A stretch of DNA of 45,225 nt, from the IMG/VR virus record IMGVR_UViG_3300031576_001130, positions 1 to 45,225 of that record, one strand, 5' to 3'. The notes beneath the pieces are model-generated. The model did no database searches. It was not told the DNA's origin and saw only the letters and a program-made list of their open reading frames with translations. The stretch's first letter is position 1. Each line of letters begins with the position of its first letter. This DNA is from a virus. The position numbers and the translations under genes are program-made. Below, piece by piece: positions 5,919 to 13,860 of the stretch.

Positions 5919-6443
5919 GTGACCGCTGAGTCGCTCCACCAAGTGGTCTGGCGCCGTAGCGACGGCGACCAGGTGATTCGCCGAGGGCTGCCGCTGGCGC
6001 AGGCCATTCAGTGGCAGGATCGGAAGACGACGGCGCACCCGGAGTGCGAGTTCCTGATCCTGCAGGACGAGCAAGTCGATGTGCGAGTCATTCAGGAAGT
6101 CAAGGAAGGAGTCCAGATGACGAACGAATGTGCGCTCGCCTTCGTGGCGGCGCTGACGAAGGGCAAGACGGGGGGTCTTCTCGAGGCCGTGATGGGCCGC
6201 GGACGCGTGGCGACCCCCGAGGCCTTCGAGTACAAGGTGAGCGGCATTGCCTGCGACCTCGCGGACGAGCTCGTGGGCCAGCTCGAGGAGTACACCGTGA
6301 GGCTGCGCTCCATCGTCGAGCAGAACCGGCAGCTCCTCGTGGCCGACCTGGAGGCCGAAAAGGCAAACGGCTTGCCCTTCATGGGCGAGGCGATTGAGGC
6401 GGAGGGCCGGAAGGGCAAGCGGCGGAAGGCGGTAGCGCAGTGA
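5919..6443 (+). CDS. Early protein of unknown function, with possible internal start
   Basis: A 174-residue product from GTG 5919, which has AGGAG 8 nt upstream. The first ~65 residues (ESLHQVVWRRSDGDQ onward) and the remainder look like two units. At 6117 there is an in-frame ATG (MTNECALAFVAALTKGK) behind a very strong AAGGAAGGAG site, so a shorter protein of about 108 residues may be the main or a second product. The C-terminus is basic (GRKGKRRKA). It overlaps the next gene by GTGA. Function not recognised; the position suggests DNA metabolism. Confidence 0.6.
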   Translation: MTAESLHQVVWRRSDGDQVIRRGLPLAQAIQWQDRKTTAHPECEFLILQDEQVDVRVIQEVKEGVQMTNECALAFVAALTKGKTGGLLEAVMGRGRVATPEAFEYKVSGIACDLADELVGQLEEYTVRLRSIVEQNRQLLVADLEAEKANGLPFMGEAIEAEGRKGKRRKAVAQ

Positions 6444-7321
6444 GCGAGACCGAGCTGATCCAGGAGACAGAGGCGGCCGCTCCCCCGCCCGCGGTGCGCG
6501 AGCGGGGCTTCGAGGGCGGACTGCTGACACCTGAGAGCGTGACGGAGATCGAGGGCCAGGTGGTGCTGATCAAGCGCATGCGCCTCGCCGTCTGCCGGTT
6601 GACGGAGGCGGCGCACTGGCGCGACTTCGCCGGCAAGCCCTACCTCCTCTCGGGCGGTATCCATGCGATAGCCAGCACGATCGGCGTCGAGTTCGCCGAG
6701 CCCAAGGTCTTCCGTGAGGCCGGCCAGGACGAGCGCGGGAGGTTCGTCAATTTCCGCTGCGAGATCCACGCCGAGTGGCGAGGCCGGCGGCTTTATGACC
6801 TCGGCACGGCCAGCACGCGCGATCCCTTCTTCGGCGAGGCGAAGGGCAGGGCGATCCACTTCGAGGCGATCAACATCGGGAGCGTCGAGAAGAAGTCGAT
6901 TACGAACGCGCAGCAGCGCGTGCTCAACAAGATCACCGGCCTCGGCGGCGTCACCTGGGAGCTGCTCGACACGATCGGAATCCACCGCGGGGCCGGCGGG
7001 ACGACCCGCTTCAAGGGCCAGGAGGGGCGCATGGCTACCGGCGCCGGCGAGTGGACGCCGGAGAAGGAGCGGCTCTGGGGACTGCTCCTTGAGCTCAACG
7101 CGGCGGCGGCGGATCAGGCGGCGGCGGAGCTGTTCCGGCTCACGGACAATCCGCAGAAGGGCTATGCCGGCATCCGCGACCCAGCGCAGCTCTCGACGAA
7201 CCAGATAAAGTGGTTGTTGCCGCGGGTCGAGGCGTTATGGAAGCAGCAGTTCGGCGAGCTGCCGGAGGCGAAGGATCCGGTGGCCGCCGCGGCGCCGCGC
7301 GAAGCGGGGCAGGAGGGCTAA
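6440..7321 (+). CDS. Putative single-strand annealing/recombination protein
   Basis: A 293-residue protein. The core (about 65-175) has GGIHAIASTIGVEF, an Arg-rich beta region, then ASTRDPFFGEAKGRAIHFEAIN and KKSITNAQQRVLNKITGLGGVTWEL. This ordered pattern recurs in phage proteins with a possible Rad52/annealase-like role, but I make the link from memory of the pattern only. The C-terminus (about 205-290) is helical and Ala-rich. It starts at GTG overlapping the previous stop. A RusA-like resolvase and replication gene lie downstream, which supports a role in recombination or replication. Confidence 0.45.
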   Translation: MSETELIQETEAAAPPPAVRERGFEGGLLTPESVTEIEGQVVLIKRMRLAVCRLTEAAHWRDFAGKPYLLSGGIHAIASTIGVEFAEPKVFREAGQDERGRFVNFRCEIHAEWRGRRLYDLGTASTRDPFFGEAKGRAIHFEAINIGSVEKKSITNAQQRVLNKITGLGGVTWELLDTIGIHRGAGGTTRFKGQEGRMATGAGEWTPEKERLWGLLLELNAAAADQAAAELFRLTDNPQKGYAGIRDPAQLSTNQIKWLLPRVEALWKQQFGELPEAKDPVAAAAPREAGQEG

Positions 7322-7324
7322 GCC

Positions 7325-7579
7325 GTGGCCAAGGTGCCGATTCCAGCCGAGAACACCGTCAAGCCGTGCGAGTACTGCGACACCTTGATCTTCTTCGCGC
7401 GGACGCCAAAGCCAGCGAACATGCCGCTCGAGGCGAAGCCGCTGCGCCTCTACCGCGTGAAGCCGCTGGGGCCGGGTGAAACCCAGCACGCGTGCGAGGC
7501 GGTCGAGGAGCTGCTCTTCGTGCCCCACTGGGGCAAGTGCCCCGGCGCGGCGCGGGCGCGCGAAAAGGCGCGGAGATAG
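7325..7579 (+). CDS. Small Cys/His metal-binding phage protein
   Basis: An 84-residue protein with CEYC near residue 15 and a C-terminal HWGKCPGAARAREK. The spacing of a CxxC pair, a His and a late CP motif resembles the zinc-ribbon-like small proteins often found in phage early operons. GTG start 3 bp after the previous stop. Function not recognised; a nucleic-acid-binding accessory is the usual guess for this type. Confidence 0.6.
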   Translation: MAKVPIPAENTVKPCEYCDTLIFFARTPKPANMPLEAKPLRLYRVKPLGPGETQHACEAVEELLFVPHWGKCPGAARAREKARR

Positions 7580-7581
7580 CG

Positions 7582-8010
7582 ATGCAGCTCTTCAACGTCC
7601 ATCTCGCCCGCGACGCCGGCGATCACGCCGGCTGCTTCGCGGAGGTCTACTGCCTCCGGCTCGCTGCGACCGATGGTTGGTGCGAGCGCATCGATCTCGG
7701 GGCCGACGGGAGTCTCTACCGCTGGGCGCTGCGCCCATACTACGACGCGGCGCTCTTCACTCGCAGCCCCCTGCGTGACCGGCGATTCCGCCTGCCGGTC
7801 GAAGGCCTTTACCAGGTGCACTCGTGGATGCAACTCAAGAATCAGTACCGCCAGGTGCTGTTCTGCCTCGACACCGCTGGACAGATCGAGATCGTGGCGG
7901 ACACGCTGCAGGGAGCCCACATCGACGATCTCCATGACGCGGCTCGGGCCTGGTTTGCCAGACGGAAAATCCGGCAGGCGGTGCGGAGGAGTAAGGAGGC
8001 ATCGGCGTGA
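7582..8010 (+). CDS. Unknown early protein
   Basis: A 142-residue soluble protein rich in Trp, Tyr and Arg (LYRWALRPYYDAALF, YQVHSWMQLKNQYRQVLFC). The C-terminus is basic (RRKIRQAVRRSKE). The start ATG 7582 is chosen because it has GGAG upstream and lies 2 bp after the preceding stop. Its 3' end overlaps the RusA-like gene by 4 bp. No family recognised. Confidence 0.6.
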   Translation: MQLFNVHLARDAGDHAGCFAEVYCLRLAATDGWCERIDLGADGSLYRWALRPYYDAALFTRSPLRDRRFRLPVEGLYQVHSWMQLKNQYRQVLFCLDTAGQIEIVADTLQGAHIDDLHDAARAWFARRKIRQAVRRSKEASA

Positions 8011-8423
8011 TGGCGCAGGTGAAGAGGAGACGGCCGGTGCCGCACCTGCGGTCGCGATTCGAGCCATCCGTGGATGGCCGCCGATGGGTCCTCGTCCTTC
8101 CGCGTCTTCCACTGACGGCGAACGAGCGCCTGCGCCTCCATTGGGCCGCGCAGCGCAGGGACGGCAAGAGCTGGCGGGAGGCGCTCTTGGCCGCCGGCCG
8201 GCCACCGCGAGAGCCGCCGGCTCGCGCCGTCGTCAGGCTCACCATCCACCGGCGCCGGCTTCAGGACCCAGACAACCAGGTGGCCTCCGTGAAGCCGATC
8301 CTCAACGCGCTGGTGGCCCGCGGCTGGCTCGTTGACGACTCGGCCGACCACGTGGACCCGCACGTCGAGGAGTGCAAGGGGCTGGCCGTGGGGACGGTCG
8401 TGGAGTGGGAGGAGGCGCGCTGA
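8007..8423 (+). CDS. rusA: RusA-like Holliday junction resolvase
   Basis: A 138-residue protein, close to the usual RusA length of about 120. The motif LQDPDNQVASVKPILNAL (about 85-102) followed by GWLVDDSADHV (106-116) gives the acidic metal-binding residues Asp87, Asp89, Asp110 and Asp111 and a Lys near 96, as in RusA endonucleases. Such enzymes cut four-way junctions formed in phage recombination and resolve branched DNA before packaging. The N-terminal ~35 residues are an extra basic extension. GTG 8007 overlaps the previous stop; ATG 8010 follows directly. It lies just before the replication gene. Confidence 0.8.
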   Translation: MMAQVKRRRPVPHLRSRFEPSVDGRRWVLVLPRLPLTANERLRLHWAAQRRDGKSWREALLAAGRPPREPPARAVVRLTIHRRRLQDPDNQVASVKPILNALVARGWLVDDSADHVDPHVEECKGLAVGTVVEWEEAR

Positions 8424-9535
8424 TGCTCGGACGCCGCGAGAAGGCTGGCTTTCAGGTCTGGCCCGACGACGTGCTGTCATCGAGCCGGATCGCCCTGATG
8501 AGCGACCTGGAGTTCCGGGCGTACTTCGTTCTCTGGTGTCACTGCTGGAACCTGGGGTGCGTGTTGCCGGAGGACCGCGAGTCCCTGCGGCGCCTAGTGG
8601 GCCTCCGGGCTGACGGCGTCACCGACCTCGTCCTCTCGTGCTTCGATCCGCACCCGACAATGCCCGGCACGTTGACACACAAGAAACTCTATCGGCAGTT
8701 GCAGTTCACGAAGATTCGTAAGTCCGCTGGCCAGAAGGGTGGACAGCGTTCTGCAGAGGCGCGCGGAGAACCACACACACAAGCATCTCCGCCGGCGACA
8801 GCAGAAGCAAACCACACAGCAAATGATCAAGCAAACGAGCAAGCAAAAGGCCAAGCAAACTGGCAACATCTTCATCCATTCCATCCTTCCATCCCTCCAT
8901 CCCAAGAATCATCCACCCCCCCAGCCCCCCCAAACCAGCGTGGGTGTGGTTCGTCGAAGGCCGACGAAGAAAAACCCGGCCGACCGGAGGTCCTGGAGCG
9001 GCTCCGCGTGGTCGGTCGATTCATTCGGGTCTGGGGTTTCACCGCTGACGGCGAGGCGGAGGAGATCGTCGATCGACTTGAGACCACCGCGCAGGACCTC
9101 GATGCCTGGTCCGAGGTCCTCGCCCGGCCGCCGGCTAGAGTCCACTGGACGAACCCTAAAGGCTACCTGCGGGCCCTGATCTCGCGCTATCGCCACCCGC
9201 GGGACGCTCACCTGATTCCGAGCGCACCTTGCGGGGCGGCAGGGATCGAGGAGCTGCGAGGCGTCGCGCAGGCGCTGCGCGGCCTGCAGGACCAGGTCCT
9301 CGTCGACGCCCAGGGTGTGGAGTGGGAGCCGGAGGAGCGGGGGATCCGCGTCCGTGGCATCCTGCAGGTCTACGGCTCGCCGGGGGCGCCGGTGGAGCGG
9401 CTGCGGGAAATCCTGGCGTCGGCGCGGCGAAAGCCTCGGCCGGCGGCGGTGGACATGCCGGAGGAGCTGCGAAAGCATTTAGGTGGCCGCGGGCCCGGCC
9501 CCGCGGCGGAAGCCAGCGCGGAGGCCTCGACGTGA
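8423..9535 (+). CDS. Replication initiator-like protein (DUF1376-like N-terminus), carries origin-like repeats
   Basis: A 370-residue protein. The N-terminal ~100 residues (FQVWPDDVLSSSRIALMSD, FRAYFVLWCHCW, then LPEDRESLRRLVGL) match the DUF1376-type winged-helix fold of phage replication proteins. A low-complexity linker (about 108-180) contains four-residue repeats QAN/QAK and Pro/Ser/His runs. The C-terminal part is helical with Trp and may contact a helicase or loader. The linker DNA holds five 12-bp repeats and an 8-bp pyrimidine-rich array, recalling lambda, where the origin lies inside gene O. ATG 8423 follows GGAGGAGG. No helicase gene is recognised, so host DnaB is probably used. 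Confidence 0.65.
   Translation: MLGRREKAGFQVWPDDVLSSSRIALMSDLEFRAYFVLWCHCWNLGCVLPEDRESLRRLVGLRADGVTDLVLSCFDPHPTMPGTLTHKKLYRQLQFTKIRKSAGQKGGQRSAEARGEPHTQASPPATAEANHTANDQANEQAKGQANWQHLHPFHPSIPPSQESSTPPAPPNQRGCGSSKADEEKPGRPEVLERLRVVGRFIRVWGFTADGEAEEIVDRLETTAQDLDAWSEVLARPPARVHWTNPKGYLRALISRYRHPRDAHLIPSAPCGAAGIEELRGVAQALRGLQDQVLVDAQGVEWEPEERGIRVRGILQVYGSPGAPVERLREILASARRKPRPAAVDMPEELRKHLGGRGPGPAAEASAEAST
8806..8902. repeat. Iteron-like array: 12-bp and 8-bp tandem repeats (candidate replication origin)
   Basis: The heptamer AGCAAAC, with one-base variants, starts at 8806, 8818, 8830, 8842 and 8854: five copies at exact 12-bp steps. It is followed by about four 8-bp units TTCCATCC between 8871 and 8902, then C-runs to about 8930. 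The strand is strongly purine/pyrimidine-biased compared with its surroundings. The repeats are in frame inside the replication-initiator-like gene. Origin function is an inference from this placement. Confidence 0.5.
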
Positions 9536-9750
9536 TCCGGCACTGCCAGGACTGCGTGCACTGGGTCCCGAGCCGGGTCCACCCCGGCGACGTCGGCGTC
9601 TGCACGCACCCGACGTCGGGCCCGCGGCCGCACCGCATCCAGGCGCGGCCGCTCTACGTCGAGTCGATCTACACATGCCTCGAGTGGAGCGAGATGCGGA
9701 ATATCCTCGGGCAGAACCGCGACAAGGATCGGAAGTGGAGGCGGCCGTGA
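9532..9750 (+). CDS. Small Cys-rich zinc-binding-like protein
   Basis: A 72-residue protein beginning MIRHCQDCVHWVP, then GVCTHP and YTCLEW. The CxxCxxW ... GxCxHP ... CxxW pattern is typical of a small metal-binding phage/bacterial family of unknown function. It starts at GTG overlapping the previous stop and overlaps the next gene in the same way, so translation is coupled along the operon. Confidence 0.6.
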   Translation: MIRHCQDCVHWVPSRVHPGDVGVCTHPTSGPRPHRIQARPLYVESIYTCLEWSEMRNILGQNRDKDRKWRRP

Positions 9751-9959
9751 AGCAGGCGAGGAAGGCTCCAGCAAAACCGAAGCGCCGACCGCGACCGCCC
9801 TTCGCCGTCTTCTTCGACCGCAGCGACGCGGAGATCCTGGTGAGGAGGAATCTCAAGACCCTGTCGAGGGTTCGCGCTGTCGTAGCGGAAGAGACCCAGC
9901 ATCATCCGCGCGTGAGTTTCGTCGTGCGCGACCTCACCGGGGAGATCGTCAGCCTGTGA
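9747..9959 (+). CDS. Small basic protein, unknown
   Basis: A 70-residue protein with a very basic start (KQARKAPAKPKRRPRP) and a compact remainder containing FAVFFDRSDAEILVRRN and VSFVVRDLTGEIVSL. The N-terminal charge suggests nucleic-acid contact. GTG start overlapping the preceding stop. No family recognised. Confidence 0.55.
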   Translation: MKQARKAPAKPKRRPRPPFAVFFDRSDAEILVRRNLKTLSRVRAVVAEETQHHPRVSFVVRDLTGEIVSL

Positions 9960-10005
9960 GACTGAATGGCGGAAGGAAAGCAACTATTTCACGAAAGGAA
10001 CCGAA

Positions 10006-10326
10006 ATGCAAAAGCGCAAAGCAATCCGACAAGGTGACGTGCTGCTGAGGCCCTGCAAGCCACGCGCAGGACTCAGCCCCCACATCGAGCACATCCTCGC
10101 TCGCGGTGAGGCCACGGGCCACCACCACGTTGTGATCGACGGCGAGGTCCTGGTCGATGAGCGCGGCAAGCTCTTCGTCCGAGCGACGCCAGGAACGAAA
10201 CTGCGGCACCAGGATGAGCGCGGGGCCGTGGCGGACCACCTTCCACTCGTCGTGCCGGCCGGGGACTACGAGGTTTTGATCGAGGAGGAGTACACGCCGC
10301 ATGGCTTCAGGCCAGTGGTGGACTGA
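10006..10326 (+). CDS. Conserved phage early protein (QGDVLL/GEATGHHH type)
   Basis: A 106-residue protein with three marks of a widespread phage family of unknown function: RQGDVLLRPC at the start, ILARGEATGHHHVV in the middle, and LPLVVPAGDYEVLIEEEYTP near the end. The His-rich GHHH suggests metal binding. An AAAGGAAC site precedes the ATG after a 46-bp gap, one of the few gaps in this operon, so translation starts afresh here. It overlaps the next gene by one base (TGATG). Confidence 0.65.
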   Translation: MQKRKAIRQGDVLLRPCKPRAGLSPHIEHILARGEATGHHHVVIDGEVLVDERGKLFVRATPGTKLRHQDERGAVADHLPLVVPAGDYEVLIEEEYTPHGFRPVVD

Positions 10327-11219
10327 TGTTTCCTGCTGACGCGCAGGCGATCATCAATCGGCTTCAGAGGGCGACCAGATGCCATCCGGCGCTGGATCGG
10401 CCAAAGGTGGAAGTCGCGATCGCCGAGCATCTCCAGCTTCTAGCACAGACGTCGCTACCAGTGAGATGGGTTGATGATGCCGAGGATGGCTACCACCACG
10501 TCATCGAGATCGCCCTGAGCGCCGCCCTGAGCGCCGCCCTGAGCGCCGCCCTGAGCGCCGCCCTGAGCGCCGTCGAGAGCGCCGCCCTGAGCGCCGCCCT
10601 GAGCGCCGCCCTGAGCGCCGCCCTGAGCGCCGCCCTGAGCGCCGCCCGGAGCGCCGCCCGGAGCAATTCGGCGATCAATAAGGCCTGCGGGATCTGGATG
10701 CCGTTCCTGAACGCCTACGAGGCTGGGCTATGGCTCTACTGGGTGATGCCCGCCGAGGTGGTGGCCGTTCCGAGGCCGGTGTTGCATCTTCTCGAGCACC
10801 GCCTCCACTGCGCGGATGGCCCGGCCGTGCATTGGCCAAACGGCAGGGCCTACTGGTTTTGGCGTGGCGTTCAGGTGGAGCGTGACTGGATCGAGCGCCC
10901 GCAGAGCCTCGACCCCAAGATGGCTCTGACGGAGTCCAATACCGAGAGGCGGCGCTGCCTCTATGAGATCCTCGGCTACGAGCGGATCCTCGCCGCGGTC
11001 AGCGCGAAAAGGGTCGCCATGGACGACTTCGGTGAGCTGTGGGAGGCGCAGCTCGATGATGATCGCGGCCGCCCCGCGCGTTTTGTGCGGGTCAAGTGCC
11101 CGAGCACTGGGAGGGTGTACGTCAACCGCGTGCGGCCAGAGGTGAAGACGGCGCGTGAAGCTGTGGCAAGTCGATGGCGGCTGAAGCCTGAGCGGTACGT
11201 CCTGGGGGCGGAATCGTGA
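10326..11219 (+). CDS. DUF6745-like protein with an ALSA-repeat helix
   Basis: A 297-residue protein. Residues about 63-114 are 13 tandem four-residue units (mostly ALSA, with VESA, ARSA and ARSN), which would form a long Ala-rich helix. The C-terminal half has RLHCADGPAVHWPNGRAYWF, a MDDFGELWEAQL block and FVRVKCPSTGRVYVNRVRP, a pattern seen in DUF6745-type proteins of unknown function. The repeat DNA is a 12-bp minisatellite, so the length may vary between phages. The ATG overlaps the previous stop. Function unknown. Confidence 0.6.
   Translation: MFPADAQAIINRLQRATRCHPALDRPKVEVAIAEHLQLLAQTSLPVRWVDDAEDGYHHVIEIALSAALSAALSAALSAALSAVESAALSAALSAALSAALSAALSAARSAARSNSAINKACGIWMPFLNAYEAGLWLYWVMPAEVVAVPRPVLHLLEHRLHCADGPAVHWPNGRAYWFWRGVQVERDWIERPQSLDPKMALTESNTERRRCLYEILGYERILAAVSAKRVAMDDFGELWEAQLDDDRGRPARFVRVKCPSTGRVYVNRVRPEVKTAREAVASRWRLKPERYVLGAES
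10512..10667 (+). repeat. 12-bp coding minisatellite, 13 units
   Basis: Thirteen consecutive 12-bp units of GCCCTGAGCGCC type lie in frame inside 10326-11219. Unit 6 is a variant (VESA) and the last two are CGG variants (ARSA/ARSN). Because each unit is four codons, gain or loss by slippage keeps the frame. The reverse strand reads through the same block without stops, which is a by-product of the repeat. Confidence 0.9.
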
Positions 11220-11713
11220 GCGAGCGTGTCACCAACGTGGATTTAGCTGTGCTGCGGTTTCGCTACGCGCCAGGGATGATCATCCCAGACAGCCTGGCCA
11301 AATCGGACGCGCTCTCGTTTCTCGCGCGCTTGGCTGAAGAGGTTGAGCAACTGCGTGCCCGCGGGGACGAGCTTGAATCTTTAAGGAAGGAATTGTCGCC
11401 GTATTTATCAAGTGCGCTCGCTGAAGTGGTGAGTGTAGAAACTGTAAAGTTTGTCGCGACGCAGACCATGCAGGATTATGAGGAGGGGTTGTACGGAGCG
11501 ATTGTTCGACACCATGCCGCTCGGGGGCACGACCGCTGCTGGGAGAATGACCGCGCGCTCTACGCGGCGGCTGGCCTTGAGCCGGGATCCCCAGAGCTTC
11601 CACCGCGCGCGGAGTTTCTGAAGCGCTGTGAGGAATACTTTCAGGGGCAATCAGCTCGGCACGCTGAAGCGCAGCCATCGCCCGGCCAAAATGAGAATCA
11701 AGGTGAATCCTGA
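11216..11713 (+). CDS. Early protein with a GHDRCWENDRALY motif
   Basis: A 165-residue protein. The middle is coiled-coil-like (LARLAEEVEQLRARGDELESLRKEL). The later part has ARGHDRCWENDRALYAAAGL, a motif I have seen in small phage and bacterial proteins of unknown function. The base composition around 11370-11460 is less GC-rich than its neighbours, which may hint at recent acquisition. GTG start overlaps the previous stop. Confidence 0.5.
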   Translation: MSERVTNVDLAVLRFRYAPGMIIPDSLAKSDALSFLARLAEEVEQLRARGDELESLRKELSPYLSSALAEVVSVETVKFVATQTMQDYEEGLYGAIVRHHAARGHDRCWENDRALYAAAGLEPGSPELPPRAEFLKRCEEYFQGQSARHAEAQPSPGQNENQGES

Positions 11714-12201
11714 TGGGCCTCTATGCCCAAGAGACAACCGTCCCCGTCGAGCGCACGCAAGCTGAGATCAAGCGCGAGTGCCTCCGCTACGGTGCCGATA
11801 GCTTCGTACTCGGCGAGGAAGGGGAGAAGGCGATGGTGCAGTTCCGGATCAACAATCGGTCCGTGCGCTTCACTCTGGTCCTTCCGAGGCGCGACGAGAA
11901 ACGTTTCTGGCGGACTCCAGGAGGCCGGAGAGAGCGCGACGAAAGCGGGGCGTGGAAGGCCTGGGAGCAGGCGTGCCGCCAGAAGTGGCGAGCGCTCTAT
12001 CTTTTCGTCAGGGCCTCGCTCGAGGCGACCCGCGAAGGGATCGTCGACTTCGACGAGTGCTTCCTCCCGTACATGGTCCTGCCGGACGGGCGGACCGTCG
12101 GAGGGCACATGGCGCCGATGGTCAAGAAGGCGATCGAGAGCGGGTCGATGCCGCGGCTCAGTCTCCCGGAGCCATCGAACGGGCAGGAGGTGCAGCGATG
12201 A
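11713..12201 (+). CDS. Conserved phage early protein, unknown
   Basis: A 162-residue protein matching a recurring phage pattern: a start with a Tyr and acidic helix (RTQAEIKRECLRYGADSF), a beta segment (MVQFRINNRSVRFTLVLPR), RQKWRALYLFVRASLEATREGI, then FDECFLPYMVLPDGRTVGGHM. Such proteins are common beside phage replication genes; their role is unknown. The start ATG overlaps the previous stop by one base. Confidence 0.55.
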   Translation: MGLYAQETTVPVERTQAEIKRECLRYGADSFVLGEEGEKAMVQFRINNRSVRFTLVLPRRDEKRFWRTPGGRRERDESGAWKAWEQACRQKWRALYLFVRASLEATREGIVDFDECFLPYMVLPDGRTVGGHMAPMVKKAIESGSMPRLSLPEPSNGQEVQR

Positions 12202-13004
12202 GCGGCCTTCGCGAAGCCCTTCTCGCCCGCTACCCACGCCCGGCGTGGGCCCTCTTCTTCGAGGTCCCGAACGGAAAAGGGGCCCGCGGCGGTACGTCTC
12301 GCTACGCGGACGCCATCGCTGTCGGACTCTGGCCATCCGTCGGTCACGAGATCCACGGCTTCGAGTTCAAGTCCAGCCGCTCTGACTGGCTCTCGGAACT
12401 GAAGCAGCCTGAGAAGGCCAACTCTATCATGAAGCGCTGCGATCGCTGGTGGCTGCTCACGGAGACCCAGGGCGTGGTGGCGGTCGTTGAGGAGATTCCC
12501 AAGTACTGGGGCTTCCTTCACTACACTGGCAAGCGGCTCAAAGTCGTGAAGCCGGCGCCGCAGCTCGAGCCGGAGCCCCTGACGATCAACTTCGTCGCCG
12601 CCCTGCTCGCGCGCTCTCAGGATGGAATGATTCATGAGGCCCAGATTGCCGGCAAGCTCGAGGCGGCGAAGGCCGAGGGGAGATGGTCGCAGGACTGGCA
12701 GGCGCGACGCGACCGAGAGGAGCTGGAAAAGATCAGAGAACACGCGAAGCAACTGAAGGCCGAGACCGGCATCGACGTCAGCGCCAACGCCTGGGACTTC
12801 CACGGAACGGTAGGGGCAATGAAGCTCGCGCAAAGTCTCGGCCACACCAGGATGGAAAGGCTGGCGGAGAACGCCGAGCTGCTCGAGGCGATGATCGACT
12901 TCGAGACCGCCGCGCGACGAGTAATCCGCGCGCGACAGGGAACGTCCGCTCTGAAGGCGACTGCGCCGACGCATCCCGGCCAAACCGCGAACGTAGGGCA
13001 ATGA
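12198..13004 (+). CDS. PD-(D/E)XK-like (MmcB-type) nuclease-related protein
   Basis: A 268-residue protein. Residues about 35-100 hold AIAVGLWPSVGHEIHGFEFKSSRSDWLSEL and a later CDRWWLLTE. The E-x-K in GFEFKSSRSDW is the usual signature of MmcB-like PD-(D/E)XK folds, with the preceding Asp in ADAIAVG as the likely D. The C-terminal half is helical (KIREHAKQLKAETG) and may bind DNA or a partner. It overlaps the methyltransferase gene by ATGA, so the two are coupled, but I see no evidence that they form a restriction pair. Confidence 0.55.
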   Translation: MSGLREALLARYPRPAWALFFEVPNGKGARGGTSRYADAIAVGLWPSVGHEIHGFEFKSSRSDWLSELKQPEKANSIMKRCDRWWLLTETQGVVAVVEEIPKYWGFLHYTGKRLKVVKPAPQLEPEPLTINFVAALLARSQDGMIHEAQIAGKLEAAKAEGRWSQDWQARRDREELEKIREHAKQLKAETGIDVSANAWDFHGTVGAMKLAQSLGHTRMERLAENAELLEAMIDFETAARRVIRARQGTSALKATAPTHPGQTANVGQ

Positions 13005-13840
13005 CCGTCCGGATCATCACCGGCGACGCGCTCCAGGTCCTCGGAGGTCTCGGAGACCAGACCTTCGACTGCGTCGTCACCTCGCCGCCCTACTGGACGC
13101 AACGCGACTACGGCGTCGAGGGGCAGATCGGCCTCGAAGCGACCATTGAGGAGCACTTGGACCGTCTCTCCGAGGTCCTCGGAGAGGTGCGGCGCGTCCT
13201 GCGGCGGGACGGAAACCTCTGGCTCAACTACGGGGACGCCTACAACACCTGCAACGGGGGCCAGAGTCCGAACGCGTTCCGGTTGTTCCTCCGGAAGCGC
13301 GGCCGGCAGCCGGTCCTCGCCACGGGCTTCGGCCTCAAGACCAAGACTGTGAAGCGGAAGAGCCTGATGGGGCTCCCATGGCGCCTGGCGCTCCGCCTCG
13401 AGGCGGAAGGGTGGTATCTGCGGTCCGACGTCATCTGGCGGAAGCCGAACCCCGTCGAGTGCTCCGACGTCGGACGCCCGAAGAAGGCCCACGAATACGT
13501 GTTCCTCCTCGCCAAGTCCGAGATGAACTTTTTCCGAGGATCCTCGGAGAGCGTCTGGGAGTTCGCCCCGGAACACGTGCGGGGCCACCCGGCGCCGTTC
13601 CCGCAGGCTCTCGTCCGGAGGTGCCTCGAGCTCGGGTGCCGTCCCGGGGGCCAGGTCCTCGATCCTTTCGGCGGGTCTGGGACCGTGGGGTTAGTCGCCG
13701 ACCAGCTCGGCCTCGACGCCACGCTGATCGACCTGAACCCCGAGTACTCGGAGATCGCGCGTCGGCGGATCTACGAGGATGCCCCGCTCCTCACCGACGT
13801 CACCGTTGTCAGGGCCACGGAGGGGAGGAGGACGCCATGA
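13001..13840 (+). CDS. Beta-class DNA methyltransferase (probably N4-cytosine or N6-adenine)
   Basis: A 279-residue amino-methyltransferase. The catalytic motif IV TSPPYW (residues 27-32) comes before the AdoMet motif DPFGGSGTVG (221-230), the beta-class order. SPPY is more typical of N4-cytosine enzymes, although some N6-adenine enzymes also carry it. GDAYNT and a WRKPNP segment lie between, where target recognition is expected. It would mark phage DNA in the early operon, plausibly against host restriction. Start ATG 13001 overlaps the previous stop. The recognition sequence cannot be read from the protein. Confidence 0.85.
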   Translation: MTVRIITGDALQVLGGLGDQTFDCVVTSPPYWTQRDYGVEGQIGLEATIEEHLDRLSEVLGEVRRVLRRDGNLWLNYGDAYNTCNGGQSPNAFRLFLRKRGRQPVLATGFGLKTKTVKRKSLMGLPWRLALRLEAEGWYLRSDVIWRKPNPVECSDVGRPKKAHEYVFLLAKSEMNFFRGSSESVWEFAPEHVRGHPAPFPQALVRRCLELGCRPGGQVLDPFGGSGTVGLVADQLGLDATLIDLNPEYSEIARRRIYEDAPLLTDVTVVRATEGRRTP

Positions 13841-13860
13841 GCGAGAGCGCAGGTAACTGA

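Noticed and set aside
5686-5922. 78-codon frame after 5348-5689
   Set aside because: Pro/Arg/Thr-rich low-complexity product that runs through the terminator hairpin at 5769-5800; no ribosome site.
10512-10667. Possible CRISPR array
   Set aside because: Units are 12 bp with no spacers and encode a continuous peptide; the same holds for the 12-bp repeats at 8806-8860.
13001-13840. Restriction-modification pair with the nuclease-like gene 12198-13004
   Set aside because: The neighbour looks like an MmcB-type phage protein, not a restriction enzyme, and orphan methyltransferases are common in phage early operons.
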